Shown: positions 11,171 through 24,100 of the stretch, one piece after another | Numbering within the stretch: position 1 is the first letter of the stretch | Layout of the letters: the number at the start of each line of letters is the position of its first letter | DNA from: Microstegium vimineum | Taxonomy: Eukaryota; Streptophyta; Magnoliopsida; Poales; Poaceae | Direction: 5' to 3' | Length of the DNA stretch: 64,000 bases | NCBI GenBank assembly: GCA_022036555.1 | Contig: CM039126.1 | Location: 372,001-436,000, forward strand | Notes under the pieces: generated by a model | Told to the model about the DNA's origin: nothing | What the model saw: the letters and a program-made list of their open reading frames with translations, nothing else | Databases searched by the model: none | Position numbers and translations under genes: made by a program

Positions 11171-12672
11171 TGTAAGTCTAAGAAAAGCAAAAACAAATAA
11201 TTTTTAAAAAGAAGTATTTTGCATATTTGAAACGCTATATACATGAAACATAAAAATGTTGTGTCAGCAAAAGTCTACCACATACACCCAACAATCGATG
11301 CAATCAATCATCAAGAGCTGACAATCGGATATAATAATATAATAATTAATAAAATATCTTTTCATAAGACTAGTTTTAAATGATGACACTGCCATTATCC
11401 AACAAAACAAGAGAGTAAGTATTCAAAACAATTTATATAGACTAGTTAAAAGATACAAAACAAATTTGTCAATATTTTCCTTGAAGATGGATTGTTAACT
11501 CCAACTACAAACATTTTAAGTGTGCAACGCCATTTTAAAAGGCAATTTATTAGGTTTAATTGAATGCCGGTATAAGTAATGAGACGAGACCATCAATTTC
11601 ACCGATCAAAGCAATTACATTAAGTACAATAATTCTCATATACTTAACCAACTATACATATAGTTTGTCACATGATTCAACAAACAAAATAAAAGGGTAC
11701 ACATAACGTTTGCTAGAGTAATTCGGATTTTATCACAAGAAACATTGCTTGAGAAAATCTTGATACAAAATGAGAACAGTATGAATCCCTAACGCACCAT
11801 TCCTACTACTATAAAAGAGAAATAAAGTAGAGAAATCTTTATAACATTGGTGGTTTGCTAGGTGTCCTCCGATGAGAAGATGGTGGGTGCCCTCTATTTA
11901 TAGAGGAGAGGAGGTAGAGATGTGGGCCCATGGATCCATGTGATAGGGCAAAAAAAGAAGTGATACCAACAGGCATTGAACAAAAAAGAGTGTTCTAGAT
12001 TATTAAATTAACTCACCCAACAAATGAAGACTCTGATAACAATAAACCTTTGTGTCTAGTTTTATTAACATATTAGATGTTGTAGTACATGGTGCACATA
12101 TGTTAGAACATTATCCCTTTGCTTTAGCACCTAGATTAGTATATGCTATTTACTTTAGCATCTACTTTGGAATATGATGTGTCTTTCTTTAACATTAGCT
12201 TTATATATGTATCCTCTACTTGTTATGGTTTAATGCATAGCTAAAAAATAAAATATCAAAGCCCCAAATTCAGATCTGGTTCCGACACGCTCCTTATCGT
12301 CAGACTTTGAGGCTCTATAAGTAGACTAGTCACTTGCAAACCTAAAAATGGATTTTGTATTAAAAGCAAAACAGAATGAAGCAAGAGAGTGAAAAAAATA
12401 AGGTTTTAAGAAATATATTGTCCATCTATGTTGCACATGGCAGACCTCTAATCAGATCTGGCTAAAAAATTTCAAATGTCACAGCCAAATCCAAAAGCAA
12501 CTCCATCTCATCCTTATCATCCTTGTCGAATATCACTGCATGCTCATATGGATGTTATACTGCAGTCTTCACATATTGATCTACTACATCTGATATTTAT
12601 CTTCCATTTCACCTCCTTTTAACTTTTGCACCAGCCCTACTTCATTTACTTCTTCTCCTTTTCCTTTCTACT
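11171..12672. other. AT-rich transposon-like DNA with a possible minus-strand promoter
   Basis: No coding sequence recognised. On the minus strand a CTATAAATAGAGG box occurs near 11893-11905, followed downstream by a GC-richer leader-like stretch to about 11820. It resembles a TATA promoter of a transposon or lost gene, but no frame follows it. Confidence 0.3.
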
Positions 12673-13059
12673 TCATTGTAGCAGGAAATAGAGTGGAAGG
12701 GAGAAAAGAAAATACAATAAAGAGTTCAATGTGATTTTGGAACAAGCAATAAGTTGAATTCCACAAATGAGATTCTTTCGAGGATTGGAGGCATAAAATG
12801 TCCTAATGTACTCCATGAACCAATCTTGTAGATATGTGGCATTCAACAAATTCATTTGCAACCGCTCAAAATACAAGGTCAATCGGTCTCCAACTACATA
12901 GAATGGTCGCACTGCACGCAATACTACCCATAAATCATCTAATCTTTCAACAACAATAGCTTTGCCTTTGACTAATGGTTCCTTGGTTATAATAACTTTT
13001 TTTCTATTAGATTCTTGTGCTAATATTAAGTAGATATCGCCACAACACGATTCACTCAT
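12673..13059 (-). pseudogene. Possible coding remnant, unidentified (128 codons)
   Basis: This frame has protein-like composition in its first 85 residues (for example VVERLDDLWVVLRAVRPFY and LQDWFMEYIRTFYASNPRK) and degrades into low-complexity hydrophobic residues at the end. The frame may continue upstream to about 13150 (AKTIEIATTHGRRTLN). I do not recognise the family. It sits in transposon-rich DNA beside the Helitron-like element and may be a captured or decayed fragment; chance is also possible. Confidence 0.25.
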
Positions 13060-13989
13060 AACTAACTTATTTAATAGACCACAAATGATTGTATTTAATG
13101 TTCGCCGACCATGTGTAGTAGCTATTTCAATGGTTTTAGCCTTGTTACATACGGAGATATACTTTGAAAAGCTGAAGACTTAAGGAACTCACTTGCTGTC
13201 GTCAATCTGTATATAGAGTAAGTATGTGTCATTACAGATCAGTATACAAGACGTAGATAAAAAAAACAAGTGTATCACTAGCAACCCCACTTTCTGTGAA
13301 GAATTTGTTTGTGACGCAACCAAAATTCATTGCCGCCTTGCGCATTGCATAATTGTACAGCAAGCTCTCTGTCTTTCACTAGAAGCATAATTGTACAGCA
13401 AGTTCTCTGTCTTTCACTAGAATGTCGTGAAATTGCAAGTCAAGTTGCACTCCAACTGTAGATGCTTGCCCTTCATAATGAAAACAGTCGTTCCTAGATA
13501 CACCACCAAAAGTAAACAAAACAGAGAATAAAAAAGATGGCACAATAAAAAATATAACATATTCCAAAAAATATCATTTTCCACACGAATAATGCACTTA
13601 TTTGTGCATTTCTTGCCTATTATTAAGTACTGATTACCAAGGGCTTGATTAATCATGCACGCTTCCTACAAACATAATCATATTAGCTAAATTTGTGACT
13701 TTTATTGAAATATTAATACTAGCTTGCTTGTTCTATCAATTACTTATTTACATGTTTTAACCAGGGACTTGTCATAACCATGCTGGAATATAATGTTAAC
13801 TAGGGAATAATAATACACTCGCCTTTTCAGATAGTTCAACATCTTAGACTTCCACTTGTCCAGCTCCACACCGGTAGCCGATCCATGCCTTGTCAGCGCA
13901 AAATAGCTGAGCTTGGGTGTGTTGGCACCTGAGGCTGAAGAAGTTGATTACGATCGTGGCCCAAGACCGAGCGAGGTCGGTGGAACGTA
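13060..13989. other. AT-rich DNA with no supported gene
   Basis: A short direct repeat (GCATAATTGTACAGCAAG(C/T)TCTCTGTC) occurs at about 13346 and 13385, spaced 39 bp. A minus-strand stretch near 13850-13960 (ATIVINFFSLRCQHTQAQLF) looks protein-like but is isolated. A CTCCCTCCATA MITE end stands at 13991-14000. Confidence 0.35.
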
Positions 13990-15815
13990 CTCCCTCCATA
14001 TTACTAGTATATTTGCCCGTGCTAACGCTACGGGTTATATTAAGTCCAAAGTTAATTCTATCAAATTTGAAGCACTTCATTAAGATTTTAGTCCAAACCA
14101 TAATTTTGTGGCTCCAAAACAAAAATTAGAGCAATGCAAATTCAAAAGGGCATAGATGTACTTTTGTCAAAAAATTAAGAAAGATCAGAATGCCTTTAAT
14201 GAGAGTTCTGGGACGTAGTAAACTATTTGTGGGATGAGAACTCCATGTATAAGATGTCTTCCCGTAAAATGAGATCGAATCAAAGCCTTCTCTCTTGTAA
14301 TCTCTTGTTTATGTGGGAAATCCTAAGAATCAAAATAACCACTTCATGAATCACAAATTCAAAGGAATAGTTGACATGCAAGAACAGAGAAGTTAAGAAG
14401 GCATGAGGTCTTGTATATGGAGCAAAGTGATATATATGAGAATTGTAGTAAGGTAGTAACAAATATTTCTGTAGAGAAATCAATGCAATGAATCCTTTTG
14501 TTTCGCATTTAATGAAATATTACAAATGAAATGCCTAAATCCATTTAACACCTTTCTAGTTTGCATAAGATTGAGTTGATATATTGTAACTGTAAATAGT
14601 TAGTTTCTCAGATAACCTAGAATCCCGCCATGTTCTTTCTAGGAAGCTTGATTAGTGAATTATGTTCAAGAATTTAGACCATTGGATATTGTAATAGTTG
14701 CTATATACTGCAGACGTGACAAGCAAACCGGTAAACCAGACGTGAGGTACCAGTAGACTGCTAAAAGATTGAATATATTTTCTTCAAAAAATGAGTAATT
14801 AAATTACAGAAATCAGTGTGAATGGAAGGGGATTCACACTTACCAAAAGTAGTTCAATTGACACATAGTAGTTAGCACACAACAAAGCACACACTGCTGT
14901 CAATTAAGGGAATTCTAAGTACCTCTGACCAATAAAAGTACCAATATCTCTACTATTATCTGAATAAATTATTCATGTTTGAGGCTTTCATAAAGCATGG
15001 CTATCTCAGGCAAGCACATTAGTTAAATATTTGTTCGCTCATGGGCTCACGAACAGATTCAAAAAAAATTTCTATTAACTGGCTAGCCATCTAGTATATC
15101 TGTAAAGAGATAAAGCTATGCAGAATACGGCTAATCCCATCACACAGGTATGATATGTTCAGTTCTCATACATTCACAAACCCTTTTTTAGCATATATAC
15201 AGTAATTCAGTAAAAGATAGCTACCAAATCAATGTTTTGGAACTGTTTTATTCCTCGAAATCAACTCTATTAAACATTGGCTTCTTATAAACTTGCAAGA
15301 AGGAAGAAGGGGCAAGCATACCTGTTGTGGTCAGTTTTGGTAACCAGCAAAGGCCCCGACAAAGATATGGGTACCGTCGTCGCTACCGGTCGAGCACTTA
15401 CACGCAGCAGATCGCCGCCGCCACGTGGATCCGTCGACGGAGGCGAAGTCGTAGGGCCCGTCGTCATCGATATGTGCCATGGCGATGCTGTGGCTCAGTG
15501 GCACTGTGGGCGAGAGCCCCTGCTGCTGGCACTTCTATTCTGCGGCGCGGCGCGAGAACACCGGCCTCTCGCACTGCAGAGGGGACGACGATGGATGGGG
15601 ACGGACCTCGACCGGCACGTCGCCACACGCCTCAACCTCTTTCGTTCGTCCGTGTTCGCGATGTGGTCGGCGGCGCATTGGGGGTGGGTGCAAGCTGACA
15701 GAGATCGGGATTGGCATAATTCTACGCTGCGCTGCAGGCGGGTGCGAAGGTCGCGGGGTGTGGGGTGAGGTGGGTAAGAAGCCTGGCCGGACGCGGAGGA
15801 AGAGTGAGAAGCCAC

Positions 15816-15906
15816 TACTAACTTTTAATCTTAGTCGTTGTATATGTAGTAGGTGTGTTGTGAGTCTTTGATTTTGAAGGAGAGAAGTTTTCAATTATAA
15901 TAAAGA
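15816..15906 (-). repeat. Inner Helitron 5' terminal repeat
   Basis: Shares AACTTTTAATCT(T/C)AGTCGTTG, GAGTC(T/G)TTGAT and GAAGTTTTCAATTATA with the outer copy ending at 16746. Direct orientation, offset about 840 bp. Confidence 0.7.
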
Positions 15907-16631
15907 TGTGTCAACTGCGGCGTGTAATCATGTTTTCTTTTAAATAAATTCATCATCAATAAAATAAGTAGAAGATATATCAGTACCAAGTTATTGATTT
16001 GTCGCAACTTTTTACCAAGTAGAGTAGAGGTATGTAACGTTATTCGGACGAGATCTATCTGGTTCATGTGAATCCATCCGGTTGTGGCAGGTTAGAATTT
16101 TCCTCCGGGATCAACGAAGACGACTGCCGGCGGGGCTGCGTGCATTGTGGGGCCAGCCAGGCAGGCGTCGAGGTCCGGGCCGTCTGAGAACGGAGATGAC
16201 GCGGCGATGGTCACGACGATCACAGCCGAGCCGGTTTGGCGGATCCGGAAGGCGGCGGCCGGCGGGATCAACAGGTAACGATCGCCGACAGGGCTGCGTG
16301 CGTCACTGAGGCCCATGAAAGAGTCGAAGTGGCGGCCATACGAGCACGGAGGACGCTGGTCACACTCACGACAATCACGGCGTTGCCGTGTCCTGATATC
16401 AACGGGCGGCGACGATGTCGTTGTCGTGTGATCGTGTCCTGATTGCTAGGGCTGCTTCCTAAAATAAAAGATTGCTAGGTCTACGTGCGTCGGGCTGCGT
16501 TTGTTGTTTTTATATATTTTATTTATTCCGTGAAAAGGATATTTTGTATTCGGTAAATTGGTGCACCGAGAAATCGATCCCTAGAGCAGTGTCTCAGCCG
16601 TTGCGTGGCGTGGAAGTGTGGGACAGTGGGA

Positions 16632-16746
16632 AGTGGCTTCTAACTTTTAATCTCAGTCGTTGCATTGTATCCGCAGTATGCGTGCTATGAGTCGTTGATC
16701 TTGATGGAGGGAAGTGACCTGAAGAAGTTTTCAATTATAGTAGAGA
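16632..16746 (-). repeat. Outer Helitron 5' terminal repeat
   Basis: The longer copy of the 5' terminal block. Ends with TATAGTAGAGA on the plus strand, i.e. TCTCTACTATA at the 5' tip on the minus strand, preceded by host A at 16747. Confidence 0.7.
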
Positions 16747-17340
16747 TAAAAAAAATCGTTTCAGACAAGGTTATGGTCAAACATTGAGAATAATAAATCA
16801 TGGATAACTTCAAGTTGTTAAGTTTAAAAATATGAAAACCATACGAATAGCTTATCTTAAAATATACTTTCATAAAAATATACATATAACATATATCATT
16901 TTTAAATAAATATTTTTATAGAAATATAAAGTTAAGGTCAATAGGTCATGCTTTGGAGACCGTATTGTTGCCAAAAGACTTCTTTTATGACTGGTCGACG
17001 CAGAGGAAGTTGTAGATTGTCCACTCACTCGGGCTGCTTGGTGGGCTTGTGTAGAGAGGTCCTCACCGGAGGTGACGTTGCTGTGGGCGGGGTGAGCGGG
17101 TATCAGTGCTGGACTGTGCTTTGGTAGCCGGCAGGTTGAGGTACCCCGCGCTGCCTCTTCCCATTTCGGCGGCGGTGCAGGGGAGCTGCGGGTGCGGGAG
17201 AGGGTAGAACGCCGGCCGCCGCATCGACGGAGAGGGCACGGGTTCACTAGTGGTAGTGGACGCTGGTCGACACCACCTTTGGTGTGGCTCCCGGTCGCGT
17301 CGTCGGCCCAATGGTCGGCCTCTCCGCTCTTCATGCCGCT
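16747..17340. other. AT-rich stretch followed by a GC-rich block
   Basis: 16747-16960 is AT-rich and may be the other half of a MITE split by the Helitron. 16980-17340 is GC-rich with an open minus frame rich in Pro, Ser, Arg (no domain), similar in texture to the captured blocks inside the Helitron. No gene is supported. Confidence 0.35.
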
Positions 17341-18177
17341 CCCTGAGCCGGAGTGATGAAATTCTTGTTTTTTAATTGCTGTGGTATGCTAATCTACTAT
17401 AATCTGTTCATTGTTCAGGCAGGGGGCAAAACACAGACCACCTAAGGGTCTTTTATTTTGATTTGATGCTCATTCCATTCTAATTCCAATTGCAAGTATT
17501 TCTTGACAGCCAATTCAAACGGTTGGATGCATAGGGCTACCAAAGGGTCATGCATGGCTTCAAGAAAAAGTACCTGCTGCTGCAGCTGTTGTTTTTTTTT
17601 TCTCCTTTCAAATTACTGTAGCGGCAAGCAGCATCAAGCTGTTTTTTTTTTTTTTTTTGGCAGCAGCCGAACACTCTGAAAACCCACATTCTCTCATTAG
17701 TCAATACTACAGGGAAAAAGAAATAAGCATACACACAACCCAAATAAGCATACGAACAAGAGAGTTTCATCAAGTACAGGAGTGTGGACGAACAAGATGC
17801 GGACCAAACATTATTGAGGTTACGGGTTACCAGCCACAAGGCCTTATTTGTACAAGTTTTTCCAAGCGTCCATCTTATGTTCTTAACAATGATGAATCAT
17901 CATGGTTTTAATCTTAAAGTTTAGCACAAAACAAAAGAGGTATTGTCAGCATTTCTACAACTTCCTATCCTGAACCTACGACTCTTCTTATACATTTTCA
18001 TCTGGCGAACGAGTGAATATCTGTACAATGCAGCGGCATCCACATGCTTCTCAGTACTAAAAATTGAAAAGGGACGCCACTATTTTCCTTTAACTTCCTT
18101 TGCTTTGCTTTCTACTAGACACACATCCAACTATCAATAAATCAGATGGTCAAAAAGGCAAGATCTGCAGCCAAGTG
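17341..18177 (-). other. 3' flank and probable 3' UTR of the SEC16 gene
   Basis: Lies downstream of the SEC16 stop. Contains two poly-T runs (near 17590 and 17641-17658) and CAG/CTG-rich bits (GCTGCTGCAGCTG near 17577). No other gene seen; exact transcript end not determined. Confidence 0.4.
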
Positions 18178-21100
18178 TCAGAGCTCCACCTCGTGAAGTT
18201 CCTCACCCGAACCATTGAACTGGACAGAAGTGCTGCTGGAACGGCTGTGCAGAGGTCTTCTTCCAGGCATCGATGGTGACTGCATGATCTGTCCATCAGG
18301 TGACCTGGTAGCAGCAGTGCTGCTCAACTGCTCTGGTAATGTTCCGCTCCAGGACGATGCTCTTGACCTTGACATTGAGCTGTTAACGCTACCTGAGGGG
18401 GACAAAATGTTGTCCATACTTGGGTACCGCTGAATGTTTTCACTGCTTGGGTGTCGCGGAATGTTGTCACCGCTTGGGTACCGTGGAATGTTGTCACCGC
18501 TTGGGTACCGCTGAATGGTTGACTGCATCTGTATCACTGGTGGCGGCGAACTGAATGCTGTCTCCATCGCTGGTGAGGACGATGGTTGATCCTGTCGGGT
18601 GGTTTCACTGTGGGCACCTGGCTCAGCCATCTGTTCTGAAGTAACAGTAGCTGGAGTTGGCACAAAGAACTTCGCACCAGACATTGGATTTATAGATGGA
18701 GCTGCTGGTTTGCTATATGATGTCGCTGCTCCAAAGGCATTTGCACCGCCACCCTTGTTAAAAGTATCCACATATCTACAGAAGGAAGTGTTATACAGTT
18801 GCAACCAGATGATATAGAAAGGAATTAGGGGAAAGAACTAAACGAATCACCTTGATCTAACACCCATCCTTCCACGTGCTGAAAACTGGTTCTGGGTGGG
18901 TGGCATCGGTGGCATCCCGGAACTAGGCTCCGAAGGAATTGAGGAATAACCTCCACCGGTGGGAGGAGCATTCTTGTTGGGATCTGGAACACTGTTCTGG
19001 AATGGCACTTTTGACGGAGGTGGGGGAAGGGCGGGCTCCTGAGCAGGGATCTCAGCGCCTTCTTCCACCCACCGCTTCAGCTTCTCGTCATAGTAGAACT
19101 TGTTCTGTTCCCCTAGCTTTGCCTTTAGAACATCACGAGGTTAACGATGTTACTGCAGAGAACCAGAGGCATAGAAAACAACAAAACATTGTACTTAATA
19201 TGCTAACAAGTACCTGGTTGTGAGATTTCGAAACAAACCCCATTGTCTTCTGCACCAACCATCCAAAGCGTGAACTGCCTGAACCTGATGTGCTTTGTGG
19301 CTTACTTGATACAGCACCCTGCTGCATTATCATATGTATAGGTATAAACAGAATTGAAAAAACTTCAGAAAACAACATCAAGAGACAAGTACCTGTTGGG
19401 GTTTTTTGCCAAAGTCTGGCTCAGAAATACTTCTGTTATGTGCAACCTCCCTGCCATAGCCACTATTTCCTCCAATTTCACTCATAGACTGCTCTGAGGC
19501 AGAGGACACTAAAGGTGCCATGGACATTACTGACTGACTATTTACGGCTTTTGTATCAGGAGGAGAATAAACATCTCTCTCATTTGCAGCACCCTGTGGC
19601 AGTTGAGGCAACAGTGTAGATTGTGTACCCATCATGCGGGACAAAGATTTATCAAGTGATGTGAAAATCTTTCCAACAATCTTTCCAGGGGCAAGATTTG
19701 TTGCATATCCACCCTAAATAGCAGTGAGTCGACTGTCAGCAAAAAGAAAAGAAATGCTCAATTAAAAACAACTACAATATACGCAAACCTGTTGATGGGT
19801 ACGTATCCGGTCCTCCAGGGTCATAAACAATTGCTTCCATAATTCTAGTTCAGGTGCACAACCAGAGGACTTCAGCACCTTCAGAGATGCTTGACAATAC
19901 CTTTATAATGCATTTCAATGTCAACTAAGAACCCAGGAGAAATAAGGAAATGAAACAAGGACAAATATGGAAATGATAATTCTACAACCTACTTTAGTGA
20001 ATCGGAAATCCTCCCAACCTCCGCAAGCATATATGCATATATCAGCTTGTATGGTTGAAATGGCAAGAGGATATACTGAGAATTACCAAGAACCTTTGCA
20101 TACTCATAAACCTCTGTTCTCTGTTAGTTGCATAAGGAGGATATTAATCAGGGATAGCGAAAAACCAAGAAAAAAACACAAGAGTATGGAAACCAGTAAT
20201 GAGGAAAATAAAGATATGCCCAAAAGGAGAGTCCCAAAAAAGAACAAAAGTAAGATAATAAATCACTACGGGGCCATTTGGATCCTTGGAATGGAATATA
20301 TATCTATACTATTGTTAGCCAACAAGGGGATACTAATATGTTGCATTTCTACTATAAAGAAGCAAGTTTAAGAGCATGCTATAAGTTGCGGAGTAGAAAT
20401 ATAGCATGGTGATCTATAGAATTCATCTCCACATCCCACCCTATGAATTTGAGATAGGCTTATTGTGAGCTTAGGAAAGTCGTGGAATGTCATTCCAAAC
20501 CAAATAGCCTAATCCATTGAGTAATTTCCAATTCCTTCAAAATGAAGGGATCCAGACGGCCCCTAGAAGTTATTGGAGTACATGATAAATCCTATTTGAC
20601 AGATCTGGTAATATATTTTCCCTACAACTATAGAGAATTTGAACTTTGAAGCACATATAGAAATGCTCATATAGCATATTGTCATGAAAATATACTTTAC
20701 AAGCATCTGCGTGAATGCCTAAGGGCTTGTTTGGTTGCACACCAAACCACCAAACCACCCAATCAACATGGGTTGCCCAAACCAAGTGGGTGGACTGGTG
20801 TGCAGCCAAATAAGCCCTAAGGATTAATTTGATCCATGCCATTAAAATTTGCACCAAACCTGCAAAGGATGATGTTATCCATAGCATCCTCAGTTGGAAC
20901 CTAACACTTGCACTACCCAAATTAGATAATCTTCAGAGTAAACTAGGAAAAATGGTGCAGATTTGATATTAAAAAAGACCTGGATTGCTTCGGGGCTGGA
21001 AAATGTGCGCGGACATCTCAAGTGGTCTGCACCAATAAGGCACATCCTCGCACTTTCAGAGTACAAATCAATATTTAGTTCAGCAACTAAATAGCATGAG

Positions 21101-24100
21101 TGAGCAGATGCAACCTGCATAAAATCAATGGTCCATTAGACTCGACCTTAAACCTGAAAAGAGGCAGTATTCATCACATCACACAAGACTCAAACCTCAT
21201 TTTTCTCTTTCCAAAGGCAGTCCCCAAGGTGGGTAATTACAAGGTCATCACCTTTTGTCCTGTTTGCTGTTATAATAGCCAAATTCTCTAGCCAGTCATC
21301 CAGCATACCCTTAGGAGCGGCCTGTCCAAACCCAAAAGTGAGTTTCAAATATTACAGTGAAAAAATATGGGCATGTCTAATGAGATTTCTCAAAATATGA
21401 GAATCAAAACATGAGAGCAGGGGAGCAGTGAATCAAAAAATCATTTAAGGATACATACAAGATGTGATTATAATACAGAAATGCAAGGTATCATGGTATA
21501 AAAAATGTAGAATGTAGATGCTCCTGCTTCAAAGTAAACAATCACTAAAGTCATGGATGGCAAATTTATTTTCCACTGCAACATCTATTGCTGTACTTAA
21601 GACTATTTCAATTTCAATAACTCCATATGCAAACAATTGGTCAAACCTCTCTAACTTTGACCCGTAATTTTGAAAGAACTAATCCAATAGATCATTGAAT
21701 ATAGTATCAATGGATTTGTAACAAAAAAATAGTTTTATGATAAAGCAGTTTTACAATCTTTGAGAAAAAAAAGGTCATATAACTAGTGATCAAAGTAGAG
21801 TGCTAGAAACCACGTTGATGCCCAAAACAGCATATATGGACGGAAGGGAGCATAATAATATAATATTACCTCTGCAGGCTGGTGGGGAGAATACAAAGAA
21901 CCACTGTTAACAGGATTCTCAGAATTGAAAACATCTGCAGGTTGTCCAGCGATAAGAAGGCATAATGTCCTCAAGGGTGATCCAGAAACAAAATGGTAGT
22001 GAGCCATCTTCTTCACAGTATCCGCGTAAAACTGCATTACCAGGTAGCAAGACAATGAGAAATAACTCAGGAAAGAGAAATCTACATGCCATCCAACTAA
22101 CTAGAGTGTGAAGATTTTAACTCTGCAGCATACCTTATCACCGAGTTGTAAAGCAAGGATCAGTGCAGGGCCCCAAAGCTGACCTTCCTGCGCATGCTGG
22201 AGGGCCTCTTTCCTTCTACCAGAAATCAGGAGATTTTGAACCTCCTGGGCAGTAGTCTGCAATAGGGTATTTGTCTAAACAAGGCTATACATTGCTAAAT
22301 AACGCACCACAGACAAAGAGAAAGTAGAATTACCTGAATCTGGCTTTCCGAGGGAAGATTTCTCATGCAATGGACAACAGCTCCATACCCTTTCATATTA
22401 TCACTGCTCTTGCAAGATGAAAAAAGTTTCGTCACTGCCATCTCTGGGCCATCTATACCCTTTAGCAAATAGTTCAAACAAAATCAGTATTCCATTAGAA
22501 AATAATCACAATAGAGTGAAGCATCTTGTTGAAAAGAGCCCTTCCCACCACATGATTCATCAGGCTGGATTTACTTAAGAGAATAAAAACAGTAATATAT
22601 CTTTTCGTTTCTCATGTCAGAATATATGCATAAACATGGACATTATATGACTTAATTTGCATACATGGGCAATACATTAGACTTAATAATCATCTTCCAT
22701 ACTCCCTCCGTCCCAAAAAGGATGACGCTATGGGATGCGTGTAGGTCAAACTTTCTCAACTTTGACTAAGTTTGTAGAAAATACGTGCAACATTTATATC
22801 TCTAAATAAATTTGTTAAAAAACTAGGCCTTGTTTAGTTGGCCCAAAAATTCCAAAAGTTTTCAAGATTCCCCATCACATCGAATCTTTAAACGTATGCA
22901 TGTAGTATTAAAGATAAGTAAAAAATATAACTAATTACACAGTTTGTCTGTAAATCCCGAAACGAATCTTTTGAATTTAGTTGCGACATGTTTGGACAAT
23001 AATTACCAAATAAAGCCGAAAGTGCTACAGTGCCAAAATACCTAAAGTTTTCGGAACTAAACAGGCCCCTAGACTTAAAGATCTTTCCAATAATACTAAT
23101 TACTTAGTATAATTATTTATATATTTTAATTCATAATTACCGGCATTTTGAAAATATTGATTTCTCGGGAAATGAGAATGACATCTATTTAGGGACGGAG
23201 GGAGTACATATTTATGTTGTTTCACTATCATAGCTCCATCAATTTCTATTAAAAATTTGGTGGTCAGTCAATAAACAAAACACAATCATGATACGAAACA
23301 CCTTAAGTATTCCTCTTGCGCGGCCAGCTTAAGCATCAAGAATTCAAGATACTGTCATTCAAGCAAGAATGCAAATCCCAGTTTAAAGATTAAACTAAAA
23401 AGACATGCAAAAGGCATTCTGATAGATGACATCGAGTAAATCTTCAAGTATCTAGGAGTGACACCTTAACATATTAATGTTGAACAGATCCATAACTAAC
23501 ATGTCTCCTTACAAGTTATCAGAAACCAGAGTATCATTGATGTGCAATCATAGAGAAGCACTGACACTGAATGACAGTGGTGTCTGGTATATATTTCACT
23601 ATTGGAGGATTTGCAATACAGCAAATGAAAAATGTTGTTCAAACAAAATATTGATTCCACAGACAGGAACATTGACGGGCAGAAAATACCTCTTGTGATG
23701 GGTCAGAACCAAAGGGTGAACGAAGCTTTCCATAGTGTTGACACAATATTTTCAACAATGAAATAAGCACCTTCTGAACATCGCCTCCCTGGAATTCCAT
23801 CTGAGAAGATTCATATACTCCAGCCATATCATCAAGCCATTTATTCACATCCTTTGATGCAGCACTTCCACCAACAAGAGGGCCAGGAATAGGATGGCGA
23901 CACAAAGCATGGAAGTAGCTAAATGCACCACCGTTAGTGATGCTTGAGTGGTCAATTTTATCAGCAACAATCTCTGGAATAGTAAGAACTGATACCGTTC
24001 GACCAGAATTGCCCTTGGATTGCAGCAACAAAAAGCTTTTAGTTACAACTCATTACAGCAAGAATATTACAAGGAAATAATTTTGTGGTACCTGATTTCC

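Larger units (their letters stand above)
14004..16746 (-). mobile_element. Helitron-like element with two 5' termini
   Basis: On the minus strand the 3' end reads CCCGT-loop-ACGGG (14016-14034), eight bases, then CTAG at 14007-14004, followed by host T. This is the plant Helitron 3' signature. Two 5' termini of the same family lie on the same strand: A|TCTCTACTATAATTG starting at 16746 and A|TCTTTATTATAATTG starting at 15906. The element is therefore 1.9 kb or 2.7 kb, or one inserted in another. It encodes no helicase, so it is non-autonomous. It carries GC-rich blocks (15300-15800 and 16090-16430) with open frames on both strands that look like captured first-exon pieces. The left flank is a MITE end and the right flank has MITE-like AT-rich sequence. 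Confidence 0.65.

Noticed and set aside
15277..15768. 163-codon plus-strand frame in the Helitron-like element
   Set aside because: Several frames are open on both strands in the same GC-rich block and none looks like a protein family.
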